Source: Azolla caroliniana (Eukaryota > Polypodiophyta). From it: DNA of 64,000 bases. Position numbers and translations under genes: made by a program. This document shows positions 11,370 through 23,046 of the stretch, piece by piece (within the stretch, counting starts at the first letter, position 1; each line of letters opens with the position of its first letter). The stretch is taken from positions 2,232,001 to 2,296,000 of the forward strand of contig JBHGNT010000012.1 in NCBI GenBank assembly GCA_043228905.1. The letters run 5' to 3'. The notes below the pieces were generated by a model. That model had not been told where the DNA came from. It did not search any database and was given only the letters and a program-made list of their open reading frames with translations.

Positions 11370-11377
<8 letters not shown>
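7766..11377 (+). CDS. pol: chromovirus C Pol (protease, RT, RNase H, integrase, chromodomain)
   Basis: Open in the -1 frame from 7766; expressed as Gag-Pol by the frameshift at 7781-7787, so it has no ATG of its own near its start. Domains in order: aspartic protease (LLDSGANSCFMD); RT (FFVKKKDGSLRLVVDYRGLN, FGLTNAPAVFQ, catalytic YLDD in LIIYLDDLLVYS); RNase H (EADASDFALGS, YEIHDKELLAIV); integrase zinc finger (HDTYTAGH...CDTCCRAK) and core (D in ALDFITDLP, D in ISDHGPQF, E in DGQAERTNQ); then a C-terminal chromodomain (EVAAILDSKIVRNKLYYLVDW with WLGYSPSERTWEP). All catalytic residues are present and no stop interrupts the frame. The stop codon lies 6-8 nt inside the 3' LTR, so the polypurine tract is coding. 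Confidence 0.95.
7781..7825 (+). promoter_or_regulatory. Predicted -1 ribosomal frameshift signal (gag/pol)
   Basis: Slippery heptamer G TTA AAC at 7781-7787, in the gag frame. A 6-nt spacer (7788-7793) includes the gag stop TAA. An 11-bp stem follows, 7794-7804 with 7815-7825 (one G-U pair), with a 10-nt loop. Loop bases GGAGCC (7808-7813) can also pair with GGTTCC (7853-7858), giving a possible pseudoknot. The -1 frame is open from 7766, so the shift must occur between 7766 and the stop. Confidence 0.85.
11357..11369 (+). other. Polypurine tract of chromovirus C
   Basis: AAAGGGGGGATAG lies immediately before the 3' LTR. Confidence 0.85.
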
Positions 11378-11894
<517 letters not shown>

Positions 11895-14361
11895 GGTACT
11901 GCCCCGGCCACCAATACTTCCCCTTCAGTTTCTCAAACGTAGCCCATGTCCCACGGTGTCCAGCCCAAGGGCTGTCGTGGTAGGCCGTCAGCAGCTCCTC
12001 CTGTTCTTCCTTCATCGCCACCACCCGGAGCGGAGCGCCGTCCCTCTTCTTCGGGTGCTTCCATAGATAGCCGTCCCGGAGAAAGAATCGGTACGCTTTC
12101 TTCCGGATCCGGTTGGCCTCGTCTTTCGTCCATGACGCATCCGGCGTCATTGTCTTCAAAAACCCACCGATCTGCAGCCACTCCCCGTCGTACTTGCTCG
12201 CGTCGAAGTCGCTAAGCGCCGGAGTGCTTGTTCCGTCGGTTGTTACATACGCAGTCTCGAAGAAGTCCACGCCGACCTCTTCGTCCTCCGAAACCATGCC
12301 GCCCTCGTCATCGAATCTCGCCCTTGAAAGCATGTCGGCCATGGCGTTGTCTTTCCCGGAAATGTGTCGTATTACCGGGTCTAGGGACTTGATATACGCT
12401 ATCCACCTGAGCATTGCCAGGTCCGGCGTCACGCATCCGGAAACCATGCCGAGAATCGGCATGCAATCCATCTCTATGATTACCTCCGTCCCGATCAGAT
12501 AGTCCTTGTCGGCCTTCACCGCCGAAACGATACCCCAGAGTTCGCGTTTAACCTGGGCGTATCCTTGCTGCCGTTCGCTGAGGACCTTCGCGCCGAATCG
12601 GATCGGAAACCGATTGCCGTCCTCGTCTTCTTGGTTGACGACCCACCCGATTCCGGTCGGACTCGTGTCAACCGTTATGTACACTGGGGTGCCCTTCCTG
12701 TAGACAGCCTTTCGGAGCGCCGGTGCTGCCGAAAGAGCCTCCTTCAGCTTCCGGACCGACTCCGCGTGCTTGTCTAGCCATTCGAATCTTTGCCCTTTCT
12801 TCAATAATCCGTACAGCGGCTCCGCGACGTGCGCGTAATGCGGGATCCATATGTGGTAGAAGGCGCATGCTCCCAAGAATCTTCGTACTTCCGTGACCGA
12901 GCTGCAGTCAGGCTTCATCGCGGAGATGGCCTCTACCTTTGCCGGAGACGGTTTCCGGCCATATGGCCCACACAAATGTCCGACCACCATGATTTCCGAC
13001 TGCCCGAAGGCAGACTTCTCCCCCGAGAAGGTGAGCCTCGCATCCTCTAGCCCTTGCAGCACCTTCTCGCAGTCGTCAATGTGTGTCACCACGAATCGCC
13101 GGCATCCGTCCGGCCCGATCGTCTCGTCCTTCTCTTCTACCGGGCATCCCTTGATCGGGATGTCGTCTAGAAACGGCATGGTGATGTCCGGGATGCAGTC
13201 CCTCAGCACCCTGTTCATTGCATTCACCATGTGGGCCACCGAGTTGGTCCCTCCTTGCGGCAGCGTACACATCCGCACTAGGCCGAGGGGAGTTCGCATC
13301 GTCGTAATGTCTCTGCTCTCCACGGCTAGCTGGAACTGGTCGTACCCTGAATATAGATCACCGACCGAGTAAATCGACCTTCCGGCGAAGGCCTCCGCGA
13401 ACTCGTCTACGATCGGTCCGATTCCTGCGTTCCGAATGGTCACCCTATTGACCGGTTGCAGGTCCTGAATGAAGCGTAATGACCCGTTTTTCTTTGGTAC
13501 GGTAAACCATCGGTTTGAATACGGGGCGCTCGACGGCTCGAGAATGCCCATCTCAACTTTCTGCTTCAACAGCTCCATCAACTTCGGGATGTGAGCTCTC
13601 GGAACCGGAATTGGCTTGAGATTCCACGGTACATGCGGTACCGTGAATATCACCATTGGCTCTACGATCGTCGGGTCTACGCACCCGATTTCCTCCGGTG
13701 AGAATGCGAAGGCTTTCCCGTGCCTTCCGAGCATTCTCCGAAACCGGTCTTCCTCCACCGGCAGTAGGAACCCGCCCCCACCGATCTTCAGCTCGCGGAG
13801 CGTCTCGTTGGTGAAGGTGTGTCCTATGCCGCCCGGATCTCGTAAGCTGGGGTCCGATGCAACCCCTTTGATTCGGGATTCGCTGCCCTCCGGTAAGGGC
13901 GCCGCAACTGGCCTCACCTTACGGTCCACCATCTTGTACTCGGTGCTCACTCGGGCCGTCCGTTCCGACTCGAGCCCTCGACCGAAGTCCGCGATGACTT
14001 CGTACATTTCTTCGGAACCTACCGGTATCGTCCGGTCTTCGTTAAGGTCTTCTTCGACTACCTTCCCCAGCATCCCCAAGGTGTCGTCGAAGGAGACTGC
14101 CTCCACGGCTCCGTTGATTCCTTCGTCAGGGCCGAGAACTCCGCACGCCCGAAGTCTCCCCTCCGTCTTTGTTTTCTCTCGGCCGGTGATGCCGACCATC
14201 GTACATGCTCCGCTGTCGGAGAAGCAAAATTTCCTACCTATTGTACACGGTTTTATCGTACAGATGTGGGGTTTTTCCGGAGCATCCGGACTGTCGCGGC
14301 CCCACGCCTTGGCAGTCCTCTCTAAAAATCCTCTCGGTTTTCGGAACCGAGGGAATCGCGG
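11895..14361 (-). CDS. gypsy B pol, 5' part: RT, RNase H, start of integrase
   Basis: The frame opens at 14361, overlapping gag by 40 nt in the -1 frame; the first ATG is at 14199. RT motifs: WFTVPKKNGSLRFIQDLQPVN, YSGYDQFQLAVESRD, LPQGGTNSVAHM, and the catalytic box FLDD in MPFLDDIPIKG (F instead of the usual Y). The RNase H region follows (VYITVDTSPTGIGWVV, RHISGKDNAMADMLSRA). The integrase zinc finger begins with HDSPWAGHRGTW and a KYWWPG motif, then the frame is cut by element C. The rest lies at 5011-6067. Residues normally needed for catalysis are present. Element C is the only lesion I see. Confidence 0.92.
14288..14330 (-). promoter_or_regulatory. Candidate frameshift site between gag-pro and pol of gypsy B
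   Basis: Gag-protease ends GAT TTT TAG on the minus strand; pol is in the -1 frame. A run of five T (14328-14324) would let the Phe tRNA re-pair after slipping one base at the stop codon. A 6-bp stem GGACTG/CAGTCC (14318-14313 with 14293-14288, 19-nt loop) begins 5 nt downstream. Weaker than the signal in element C, because the heptamer is not canonical. Confidence 0.4.
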
Positions 14362-16448
14362 TTACGTTCGTGGTTCGGCCGTACCGTCAGAAACTGGACC
14401 GAATGGCGCCCGTCTTGGCTTTTGACCCTCGCGTAGGCCGAACCATTGTCCAGCACCTTGGTCTCCATCCGCGCCGCCGTGATGTACGGCTCTCCCAGTA
14501 TGACCGGATGCGAAGACGTTTCCTGCACGAAGAAGTGTTGGTCGATCTCGACGTCGCCGATCTTGACTCGCACATTCGGACAGGCCCCGTGCAGCTCCTC
14601 GGTGGCGCGCGTTGCCGCCCTTATTTTCCACCCGTGCTTGGTGTTGATCGGCCATTTGCCCTTCTTATAGAAGTCCATGGACATCAAGTTGATCTCCGAT
14701 CCGTGGTCCACCAAAGCTATCACCGGTTCCTGGACATCGCCGATCTTCACCGGGGTTTCCGTGGTCGCTCGGGCCCAGTGTGGTCTCGAATAGTGGCTTT
14801 CCGCCCACTCGTCTCCCAGCGCCATGTCGTCTAGGTGCGTCGTCCGCACTTCCACCGGTCTTTCCGGTTCTGTCTCCGTCGACAGCCTCTTCCGTTTCAC
14901 CAAGTCCACGATGGAGTCGTGGAACTCCTTCTTGGCGATTCCCAGCACCTCTCGTAACGACAGCTCCACCTTGCTGTCGAGGATCCGTTCCTCCAGGACC
15001 TTTCGTAAGTCCGTGGTCCTTTCTATCTCCGTCCCCAGACGGTACCCGCCCTTCTGGGGTCTATCTTGCGTGCCGGCCCCGCCGGCTTCGTCCCGTCGTG
15101 GCCCGGACCGGGTCTCGTATCGTTGTGAGGGCCCGGTCGTCCCGGGTCTCCCCACCCGCTTCTCTTCTACCAGAGCCTCGTAGTTCTGGCAAGCGGCTTC
15201 CACGAAGCCCGTCCTTTCCTCGACCGGGTCGCTCCACCCGGTCATCTCCCGTACCCGTTTCTCCGCACGGTCCGATTCCTCCCCTTTAAGCCTTGCACCG
15301 GCAAGGCCTTCCAGCATCGTCGGCCAGAATCCGGCTTTGCTTTCCCTTCGGGCCTCGCCGCCCCCGACTCGAATGCCGGCCGACGCCGAGTAGTGGACGG
15401 TTTCCGCGTGTCGGGCCGCCGCCTCTTCCATCAACCTTTTCATACCACCTTTCCCGTCGTTTCGGCTCAGGGCCCTTCGGGTGTCGCTGGCATGCACCCG
15501 TCCTTCCCACAGGTACACCACCCTGTCCCTTAGCGCCTCCGCGAAGTCGCCGCAGTCCTTCCGAATGTGGCCGACTTCATCGCACCACATGCACCTGTTT
15601 CCTGCCGCCGGCCGTCGGTCACGAGCCGGTTCGCCACCTTCCCTTCGGGCTTGCGCGATTTGGAGGTCCTTTACCGCCCTCGTCAATTCCTCCAGCGCCG
15701 CTCCTCCGGTTGAGCCTCTGACTACGCCGGTCGAAGCCGAACCGGTTTCCAACCACTCTCCGGTCTCTTCCTTTCGCACCCGTGGCGCTGGTTCGAACTT
15801 CCTTGCTGCGACCGAGCCCGACCCAGTTACCCCGTTATCCGCCCATTCTCGCCGTTTGTCGAAACGGCCACAGACTTTCTTGACAGCTGCCCAGTCGGTA
15901 GTGAGCCCGTCTTCGGTTTCCAGCAAGAGGCCCACTTGCTCCCGATCCCGCTCGTCGACCGACTTGACAAACAGCAAGACCCGGCTCGTGTCCAGGATGG
16001 TTCGGTCGAGCGCCGAAAGGCGCGCAAAGTTTTCCTCGAACTCCCGGAGGAGTGCCGAAGCGTTTCTTCCCTTCCCCGGGGACTCCACCCATTCCATGAA
16101 CCATCGCTTCGAAAGCCGGAGCGCGTCGTCCAGCCCGTATTTCTCTAGGAGCCGACCTTCGAACTCCTCCCAGGTACGGCTCTCCGCCCGCACCTCGAGC
16201 ACCTCCGCATGGATGCCCGGCATTGCGACTCGGGGAAATCCGGCAAGACGCCTTTCTTCCGGAATGTCCCGCATCAACATTTCCGCACCGTAGGACGCCA
16301 GATACTTCGTGGCATCCCTCCCATCGAACCGGCCGATCGTGCCGACGACCGCCTCAATAGCTCTGTCGAGGGCACCGGTGCCCTCGCGCGCGTTTACAAT
16401 CCGATCCACGGCCGAAGCCATGGCCTCTGCAAGATCCGACCCCCTCAT
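14322..16448 (-). CDS. gypsy B Gag-protease
   Basis: A 708-aa polyprotein from the ATG at 16448; the frame stays open upstream into the primer site without another ATG. A Gag capsid-like region occupies about the first 230 residues (AVVGTIGRFDGRDATKYLASYGAEM, TWEEFEGRLLEKYGLDDALRL). The zinc knuckle CMWCDEVGHIRKDC (CX2CX4HX4C) lies near residue 285. A long basic/acidic linker follows, then a retropepsin-like protease near the C-terminus with active site ALVDHGSEINLMS, where DHGS replaces the usual DSG or DTG, and the second-half motif HPVILGEPYI. It overlaps pol and is intact. Confidence 0.88.
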   Translation of the reverse strand: MRGSDLAEAMASAVDRIVNAREGTGALDRAIEAVVGTIGRFDGRDATKYLASYGAEMLMRDIPEERRLAGFPRVAMPGIHAEVLEVRAESRTWEEFEGRLLEKYGLDDALRLSKRWFMEWVESPGKGRNASALLREFEENFARLSALDRTILDTSRVLLFVKSVDERDREQVGLLLETEDGLTTDWAAVKKVCGRFDKRREWADNGVTGSGSVAARKFEPAPRVRKEETGEWLETGSASTGVVRGSTGGAALEELTRAVKDLQIAQARREGGEPARDRRPAAGNRCMWCDEVGHIRKDCGDFAEALRDRVVYLWEGRVHASDTRRALSRNDGKGGMKRLMEEAAARHAETVHYSASAGIRVGGGEARRESKAGFWPTMLEGLAGARLKGEESDRAEKRVREMTGWSDPVEERTGFVEAACQNYEALVEEKRVGRPGTTGPSQRYETRSGPRRDEAGGAGTQDRPQKGGYRLGTEIERTTDLRKVLEERILDSKVELSLREVLGIAKKEFHDSIVDLVKRKRLSTETEPERPVEVRTTHLDDMALGDEWAESHYSRPHWARATTETPVKIGDVQEPVIALVDHGSEINLMSMDFYKKGKWPINTKHGWKIRAATRATEELHGACPNVRVKIGDVEIDQHFFVQETSSHPVILGEPYITAARMETKVLDNGSAYARVKSQDGRHSVQFLTVRPNHERNRDSLGSENREDF

Positions 16449-16470
16449 CTTCTGCTCTTCTGCCGCCTCT

Positions 16471-16488
16471 TTCACGTCGGGTTCACCA
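16471..16488 (-). other. Primer-binding site of gypsy B
   Basis: Four bases inside the 5' LTR (right copy) the minus strand reads TGGTGAACCCGACGTGAA. It starts with the TGG expected for a tRNA 3' end, and the same block is kept in the decayed relative B2 (about 52713-52730). I could not assign the tRNA from memory. Confidence 0.65.
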
Positions 16489-16492
16489 AAGA

Positions 16493-17286
16493 TGTCGAGA
16501 TTTTACGCAAGTGCGTGTGAAAACGAGGCGGGACCGCGGGGGTCTCGAACCAAAGAGCAAGCAAGGGAGGAGAAAGAGAGAGAACCGGCTACGCAGGACC
16601 GGGGATACGCAGGGACGCGGCCCTCAGCACGGAGAACGCGACAGACACCGACACAGACCGTTGCGAATGACTAAATACGTATGTTAACAAAAATAAAATG
16701 GCTAGCACGACTACAACCCTCGATGGGGCGCAGGTTGGTTACAACCGAACAGGCCGGCGAACAGATGCCGATGCCTGTTCGCTTCGACGCACAAAGGGGG
16801 GGAGCAGGTCGGAGGTGCTGCCGGAAGCACTCGGGCGTTCCTCGAAACAGCGCGAGCCTCCTCGGAGCCCTGCACAGAAAAGCTATGGAGCTCAGGAAGG
16901 AAGGAAACGGAGAGAGAGCGTCCGGAAACGGTCCGACAGCACTTCGTCCTCTCTCTGCCCCCCGCTGCCCCCGCAACAGCTCTTTCCTGCTCCTTATATA
17001 GGCCGTTGAGCAGGCCGTCCTGTCAGCTTTATTCCCTGTCCCCTTTGAACAGGGATCTCCTCTGTCCTTCACGCATCCGCGTAGTTACGCCGCCGACTCG
17101 TACAGTTCGCGCGCGTGACCGAAAAGGCTGTTCGCGCGGTCTTTGTCTCCACTCGTGTTAGGGCCCGTTCCTGCCGATTATCCTCCTAATTCGATTCTAT
17201 GTACAACTTGGAGCGTGCGCGCGTGAAGAACCGGTTCCCACGCCTCGGTGCGCCGATTCCGCTTAGGGACGGTTTTCTTCACGACA
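16493..17286 (-). repeat. 5' LTR of gypsy B (right copy)
   Basis: 794 bp, apparently identical to 4146-4939; every open frame in the two copies translates to the same peptide. Followed on the plus strand by the GCGT target duplication and the resumed copia A sequence. Confidence 0.95.
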
Positions 17287-18298
17287 GCGTGTTTGTGAAG
17301 AAGTTCAAATACTCCTCCTATACGTGGACGACATGTTGATCGTCGGACGGGACCAGGTCAAGATACAGATGCTGAAGAAAGCGCTTCACCGAACCTTCTC
17401 AATGAAGGACCTGGGTCCGGCGAGGCAAATACTAGGGATGCACATCATCCGGGACCGGAAGAAGAAGCAGTTGTGGCTGTCACAGGAGAAGTACGTGACA
17501 AAGGTGCTTCACCGGTTCAACATGTCGGAAGCAAGACCAGTCGGGTCAACCCTCCCGGCAAACTGCAAGTTGTCCAGCAAGCAAAGCCCCAAGACAAAGG
17601 CTGAGAAGGAGGACATGATGAAAGTACCATATGCCTCTGCCATCGGAAGCTTGATGTACGCAATGGTGTGTACAAGACCGGACATAGGATATGCAGTCGG
17701 AGTGGTGAGCCGGTACATGAGCAATCCCGGCAAAGAGCACTGGAACGCGGCCAAGTGGATACTCCGATACCTGAAGGGCACGGCAAACGTATGCCTCCGA
17801 TTCGGCTCCGGTAAGCCCGAACTCGACGGCTTTACCGATTCGGATATGTCGGCCGATGCAGATACCAGCCGGTCCACATCAGGGTATGTGATGACGTATG
17901 CAGGGGGAGCTGTTTCGTGGCAGTCGAGGCTGCAGAAGACGGTTGCGTTGTCAACCACGGAGGCGGAGTACATGGCGGCCGTTGAAGCCGGCAAGGAAAT
18001 AATATGGATGAAGGACTTCATTAGAGGGCTCGGTATCGGGCAGGAGGAGTACCGACTCTACTGCGACAGTCAGAGTGCCATCCACCTTGCGAAGAATGCG
18101 GCCTATCACTCCCGGACGAAGCACATCCAGCGTAGATACCACTGGATCCGGGAAAGGATAGAAGACAAGGAGTTCGTGCTGACGAAGATCCACACGGACG
18201 AGAACGGGTCGGATATGCTGACCAAGGTACTTACACCCGACAAGCTGGAAGCATGCCGGAAGAGGATCGGATTGGAGAGACATCCCATGCCGAAGTGA
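17287..18298 (+). pseudogene. copia A gag-pol, 3' part: RT end and RNase H
   Basis: Resumes A's RT after the B insertion with GTGTTTGTGAAGAAG. Compared with copy D, 17 bases after GAAGTTC are replaced by a single A, a net loss of 16 nt that shifts the frame. The correct frame is open again from 17324 to the stop at 18298. It keeps the catalytic VDDM (the second half of YVDD), the copia RNase H region (GFTDSDMSADADTSRSTSG, LSTTEAEYMAA) and the terminal YCDSQSAIHLAKN and SRTKHIQRRYH motifs. Confidence 0.93.
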
Positions 18299-18308
18299 AG
18301 GGGGAGTT
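18297..18308 (+). other. Polypurine tract of copia A
   Basis: GAAGGGGGAGTT sits between the gag-pol stop and the 3' LTR. Copy D has the same tract on the minus strand (46963-46974). Confidence 0.85.
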
Positions 18309-19006
18309 TGTTGGGATTTTCGGTCCCTCCGGATGGGATGTCCGGAGATGAATGACGGCAAGCCTGGTTGCGGTTACGGAACCGGAGGATGAAGAGTACC
18401 CGGTTACGGAGCCGGATGATGAAGACCCCGGCTACGGAGCCGGATGACGAAGACCCGGCTACGGAGCCGGATGATGAAGACCCCGGCTACGGAGCCGGAT
18501 GACGAAGACCCCGGCTACGGAGCCGGATGATGAATGTACCCGGAGAGAGATCCGGATGCGGGGACATATTTGTGAATATGTTTGCCAAGGGCCCTTTGAG
18601 GCTATATTTGTAAATAGCCCGAAAGTCATATGTGTATAAATATGACTTAGGGCAAACAGTTTAGTCATTGTTGCTCATTTTCTGTTTTCCACTTAGAGAG
18701 AGTGAAGAGAGCAGCCGAGAGAGAGAGTGAGAGAGAGAAAGACGAAGAGGTCGTTGCCTCTGTGTATTACCGCCGCCTGTGGCGAAGACAGTGAGCTCAA
18801 GGTTGTTGCCTTGTGGCTTCACCATTGTACATCTCTGTTCATAGTGATAGTTGGAGTTTGAGGACTTCCGTGGTTTTTCCCATTTAGGGTTTTCCACGTA
18901 AAACATCCTGTGTACTTTTCTCTCTATTGTCTTCGTGTATTTTGTATTTCCTATTTTCTGTGAGTTGATCCTATTCCTCAGCTGTGGCCGAGCACCGTGT
19001 TCAACA
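18309..19006 (+). repeat. 3' LTR of copia A
   Basis: 698 bp against 643 bp in the 5' LTR. The difference is extra copies of the 28-bp CCGGCTACGGAGCCGG unit (about 18367-18530). Scattered single-base differences date A as older than B. Confidence 0.95.
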
Positions 19007-20038
19007 TAAAGCATATTCTCAAGAGCGGATAAGGAGAGTAAACTCATTTTATATTTTGTATGTATAGGCCTTTGGTGTTAATCGGTGAGAGGGTGGATGT
19101 GGAAAATGAAGCAAATTTTCTATTTCTTGATAAGGATGAGTGATGATGGTGTCGGGGTTTGAAGATATTTTCATGAGGGGATGAGGATAGTAGACTCATT
19201 CTGTTTTTGGATGTACAAGTCTTCAATGGTAATTGGCGAGTGTTGGATGTGGAAGATGAAGATAATATTGTATTCTTGAAGCCTCTTCTACTAAAAATAA
19301 TGTCCTCGTTAATAGCAATGAAAATGTGACATTGGAGAATGCAAATTATGAAGATCAAGATACTATGTTCTGTCCGGATGAAACCAATGAAAGTATGGAA
19401 CCTCCACATGTGTGTGATGGTGTAGATGTGATAAACATAGCAAGGAAAATGCGACCTTGGAGATTGTAGATGTAGCGGGTAGTGATATTGTTCTTGATTT
19501 GCTTAGTTGTAATGATATTTCTCCTACCAAGTCTCCAAAGAAGCATTAGATGAAATTCGGTCTTTTAGAATGTTTCGATTGAATTGGAATTTCTAAAAGA
19601 CCTTGAAGATCTAGAAGGAACTTTTTCTGATGTAGATCTCAATGAGGATATAAAGTCTTTTGGTGAGCCTGCATAAGGCTAATTCAACATAAGTTGAAGA
19701 AAATAGTTGCATGTGCATCATGGAAATTTTGGTGTCTACAAATGCAGCAGTTGAAGTAGGTGTTGAAGTAACCCACAGAAATGTTCAGCTAAGTCGATGG
19801 CACTAGTATGTGTTGATTGTTCAATAGAAGAAGGTTAGGATGAATCATCCTCAAAGGGGTTTTGCTAGATGTTCATTACATATAGATGTCCAATGTCATT
19901 CTTTTTAGTTTTTCACTTTGCTTCTTTATGCTTTGCTATAGGTCATCATGGCTAGAGCCTTTATAATATTTTCAGACTACTCATTTCGTCATGTATGCAG
20001 AAGTTCTACTAATGAAGAATAATTTTTTTGGAAAAAAA
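19007..20038 (+). repeat. LINE-like 3' region with 151-bp units
   Basis: The first ~265 bases hold imperfect ~150-bp units (GTGTCGGGG...TTTTCATGAGG...GTAGACTCATT...) also present at 55538-55850. The last ~95 bases (ATCATGGCTAGAGCC...ACTAATGAA...AATTTTTTTGGAAAAAAA) recur at 58820-58917 and end in an A-run, like a LINE 3' terminus. No intact frame. Element A entered the first unit. Confidence 0.55.
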
Positions 20039-20465
20039 GGGCTACCATCTTTGAAGGACAGAAGTGGAGTATTTTTCCAAAAGTAATAAGTTGGAGATAC
20101 TGACCAATTTTAGCATCTGAATGCACAATAAAACCATCCCATTATCCTTTCAAAGTATAGACCATGTCCGGCCAAATGTTACGCTCCACTTCAAATTGTG
20201 AGCCTTAACCCAATGAAAAATGGAGGAGCATCGAGCCTTCCAAATATTCATAGCATATGATAGTACTACTAAGTAATTTCCACAATGGTTCCGTCTCCTT
20301 CCTTTTTCCTAAAAATTGTACCATCACTAAAGGAACTACATTCAACCGTTCCAAACAAAGTGCTAAAAGCATGATCAAGAGACTTGACATCATGGAACAC
20401 AAAATGGACAAGTGATTTCGAGATCACCATTCCCCATGTGAATAATGATGGTGGAAGGTGAGTGG
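20036..20465 (-). repeat. Dispersed repeat, possible LINE zf-RVT fragment (copy 1)
   Basis: About 75-80% alike with 29047-29465 by eye (GGGCTACCATCTTTGAAGGA...ATTCCCCATGTGAATAATG). On the minus strand, short frames give phrases like FCVFHDVKSLDHAF and WKARCSSIFHW, suggesting the decayed C-terminal zinc-finger region of a LINE reverse transcriptase. Confidence 0.45.
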
Positions 20466-22316
20466 TGGTGGTGTGCTTGTGCTTACATGCATAGAATGAA
20501 CCATACGTATCATACGTGCATTTGCATTCAAGAATGATTCAATCAAACATGTATGGTAAATCATCTCAAAGTTGGATTGGATTGACTAGGGTCTATATTA
20601 TATATTGATTCACTCTCAATCCCAATAAGTGGACTCTAGTGGATTGGATTGACTAGTATAAGGGGAAAATAATGAGCAGAGAGCTTTAGGAAATAGGGGA
20701 AAGGGTAGTTAACAAATATTTAACTTATTAGGGGTAATTTGGGATTATCATAATTTTGGGGATTGTGGTAGGGGTACTTTAGTGATTGATAAGGGGATCA
20801 AACCTATGTTCAGTCCATGAGAAAATGAGTGTGCTATGTGGAGAGCCTTTATGTAGGGAACAATTTCTCTCACGTTGAGACTTTGCGCGAGAAACACCAC
20901 TTCACGAGTTTGGACAAGCTCCCTCATGTGTTGAGTTGCAAATTAAATAGTAAACAAAATTGGCTGCTTGGCCAAAAGTATGCATTTCAAGTAGACAAAT
21001 TAGGAGGAACCGGATATAAAGGCCTACAAATGATTAGACAAAAGGAATAAATCCAACAAAATCAAAATTTTGATCACATCTCATTGAATTGTTCCCCTCT
21101 AATTCCAACCTTTGAAAACCTAAGCCCTCAAGTAGGAAATAAAATCTCCCTAATGATAACCTTAAAGTTTTCCAAAACACAAGCACTAAAAAATTCACAT
21201 GGAAGAAAACCCAAAAACCCCAAATTGAAAGAAAATGGAACCAAAAAAATCCAAAGAAAAGAGAACCCGAAAAGTTTGGCCTTGTTCTTATTCTATAGCA
21301 CTAGGTAGCACTTTGCCCCACTATCGTTAACTTCGTAAGCACTTGTTTATTCGTGCATGGCGCCTAATTCAATGTATCTAGTCAAAAGTTCAACACCATG
21401 GCCTCCAAAAGGTAAAACATGATATTTTGCAATCATTTACCTTAATCAATTGTAGTGGTGCTTGTTGTTATAATCTTTTATATTATTATTATTTTATGCA
21501 TGTTTTACTTCCGTTATCCTGGTTCAATTTACATCAACCTCTTATGTTTGACATTTTTGGATCATGACCCGATCACATCACAACACTAGTTTCTGCTTGT
21601 CCATGGATTTTATTATTAGCCTCATGTCTTCAAAGTGTTTCAACGTCATTCTTTGATTTTGGATTTTGTTATTGGCCTCCTGCATTCTAAGTGTTTCAAT
21701 GTCATCTGCACAGTGGTGAATCATTTCACTTAGGTAACACATTTCCTTACATATACTAATCCCATATACATATGATCATACATCAATAGACCTAGTTATG
21801 AGAGAAGTATTCAAGCATCATAGTTAACAAGATTACATTTTCAATTATCATTAGGCAACAATTCATCTTCAAATTTTAGAAGCACTTGCTTAGACTACTA
21901 AAAAACTCTTGTACACTCTCTTCGAACCTTTCATTCAAAAAGTGATGGGTAAATTGAGTGCACAAATTACATATTAAAGCACAATTGCACATGGCCTTCC
22001 AACTCCATTGAGTCAACCTTCCTCTGATTGTCCAACTTTTGCCACAATAAGTGCTATCATCATCAACCGCACTATTATCAATGGCCTAGGCTGGATAATG
22101 CACCAAATTAGAGACATTATTATTTTCTCATCAAAGCAAATATCAAATTTTTGGTAAAAAATCAGTATTATAGTTTTACAGTTGGGAATTCCCAATTAGT
22201 TTTTATTGTCTATCACAATCTCTCAAAAACCCAAAAACAATTATTTAATTGTTGCAAATAATCATTCTTTTATGTATTAGTGTGGATATTCATTTTTTTT
22301 ATGTGTAGTCATGCAA
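20466..22316. other. AT-rich DNA without recognised content
   Basis: Short open frames (20829-21050, 21084-21308) resemble nothing known and lack splice or promoter context. A short duplicated GGATTGGATTGACTAG motif lies at about 20572-20660. Confidence 0.5.
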
Positions 22317-22725
22317 CAAATTGAGATCACCCTTCATAGGAAACTACATCAAGCTCACAATGCAATAAATGAAACATTGAATACTCCAAAGTTAATTACA
22401 ATTTATCATATTATACAAACCATGAATCCCAAGCAAAACCACACACGGTGATAAACACAATAATGGAACAAAGGAAGCAAATATCCAAGCATTATTGCGA
22501 ATCGCGATAGGAAACTACATCAAATTGAGATCACTCTTCATAGGAAACTACATCAAGCTCACAATGCAATAAATGACACATTGAATACTCCAAAGTTAAT
22601 TACAATTTACCATATTATACAAACCATGAATCCCAAGCAAACCACACAAGGTGATAAAATACAATAATGGAACAAAGGAAGCAATATCCAAGCATTATTT
22701 CGAATCACAATACAACAAGCTACAA
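22317..22725. repeat. Tandem duplication, 204-bp unit
   Basis: Two near-identical units start at about 22317 and 22521 (both contain TTGAGATCAC, CATCAAGCTCACAATGC and CCAAGCATTAT). They differ by scattered substitutions and small indels. Confidence 0.8.
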
Positions 22726-23046
22726 TAAAGGAGAAACACCAAAGATACTCCACCACTTGCAATACAAACTTCACAAACGAGGATCAAATTTTTCTACAAT
22801 TTTTTGCCATTTTGATTGAGGAGATCGAAATTTGTACAGAATATACATACACATATTGAGAGGGTTGTTCTTTTGTATGCTGCTACCCACATCCCAAAAG
22901 AAAAAAAACTTCACACCAAGAAAAATAAAAAAAACTCCAGACTACAGCTTTTGCTCTTTTGTAGCAAAAGAAATTAGATCCCTCCATTAGATCCACACAT
23001 TGACAAGAATGTACACTAAAGCAAAACGCTACATACCGAGACATCA

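Noticed and set aside
12000-16300. Long plus-strand frames opposite gypsy B (for example 13616-14425, 15481-16293)
   Set aside because: Shadow frames of the GC-rich minus-strand gag and pol; composition and lack of motifs show no coding role.
20829-21308. Two small plus-strand frames as a host gene
   Set aside because: No family resemblance, no splice or promoter context, and AT-rich low-complexity composition.
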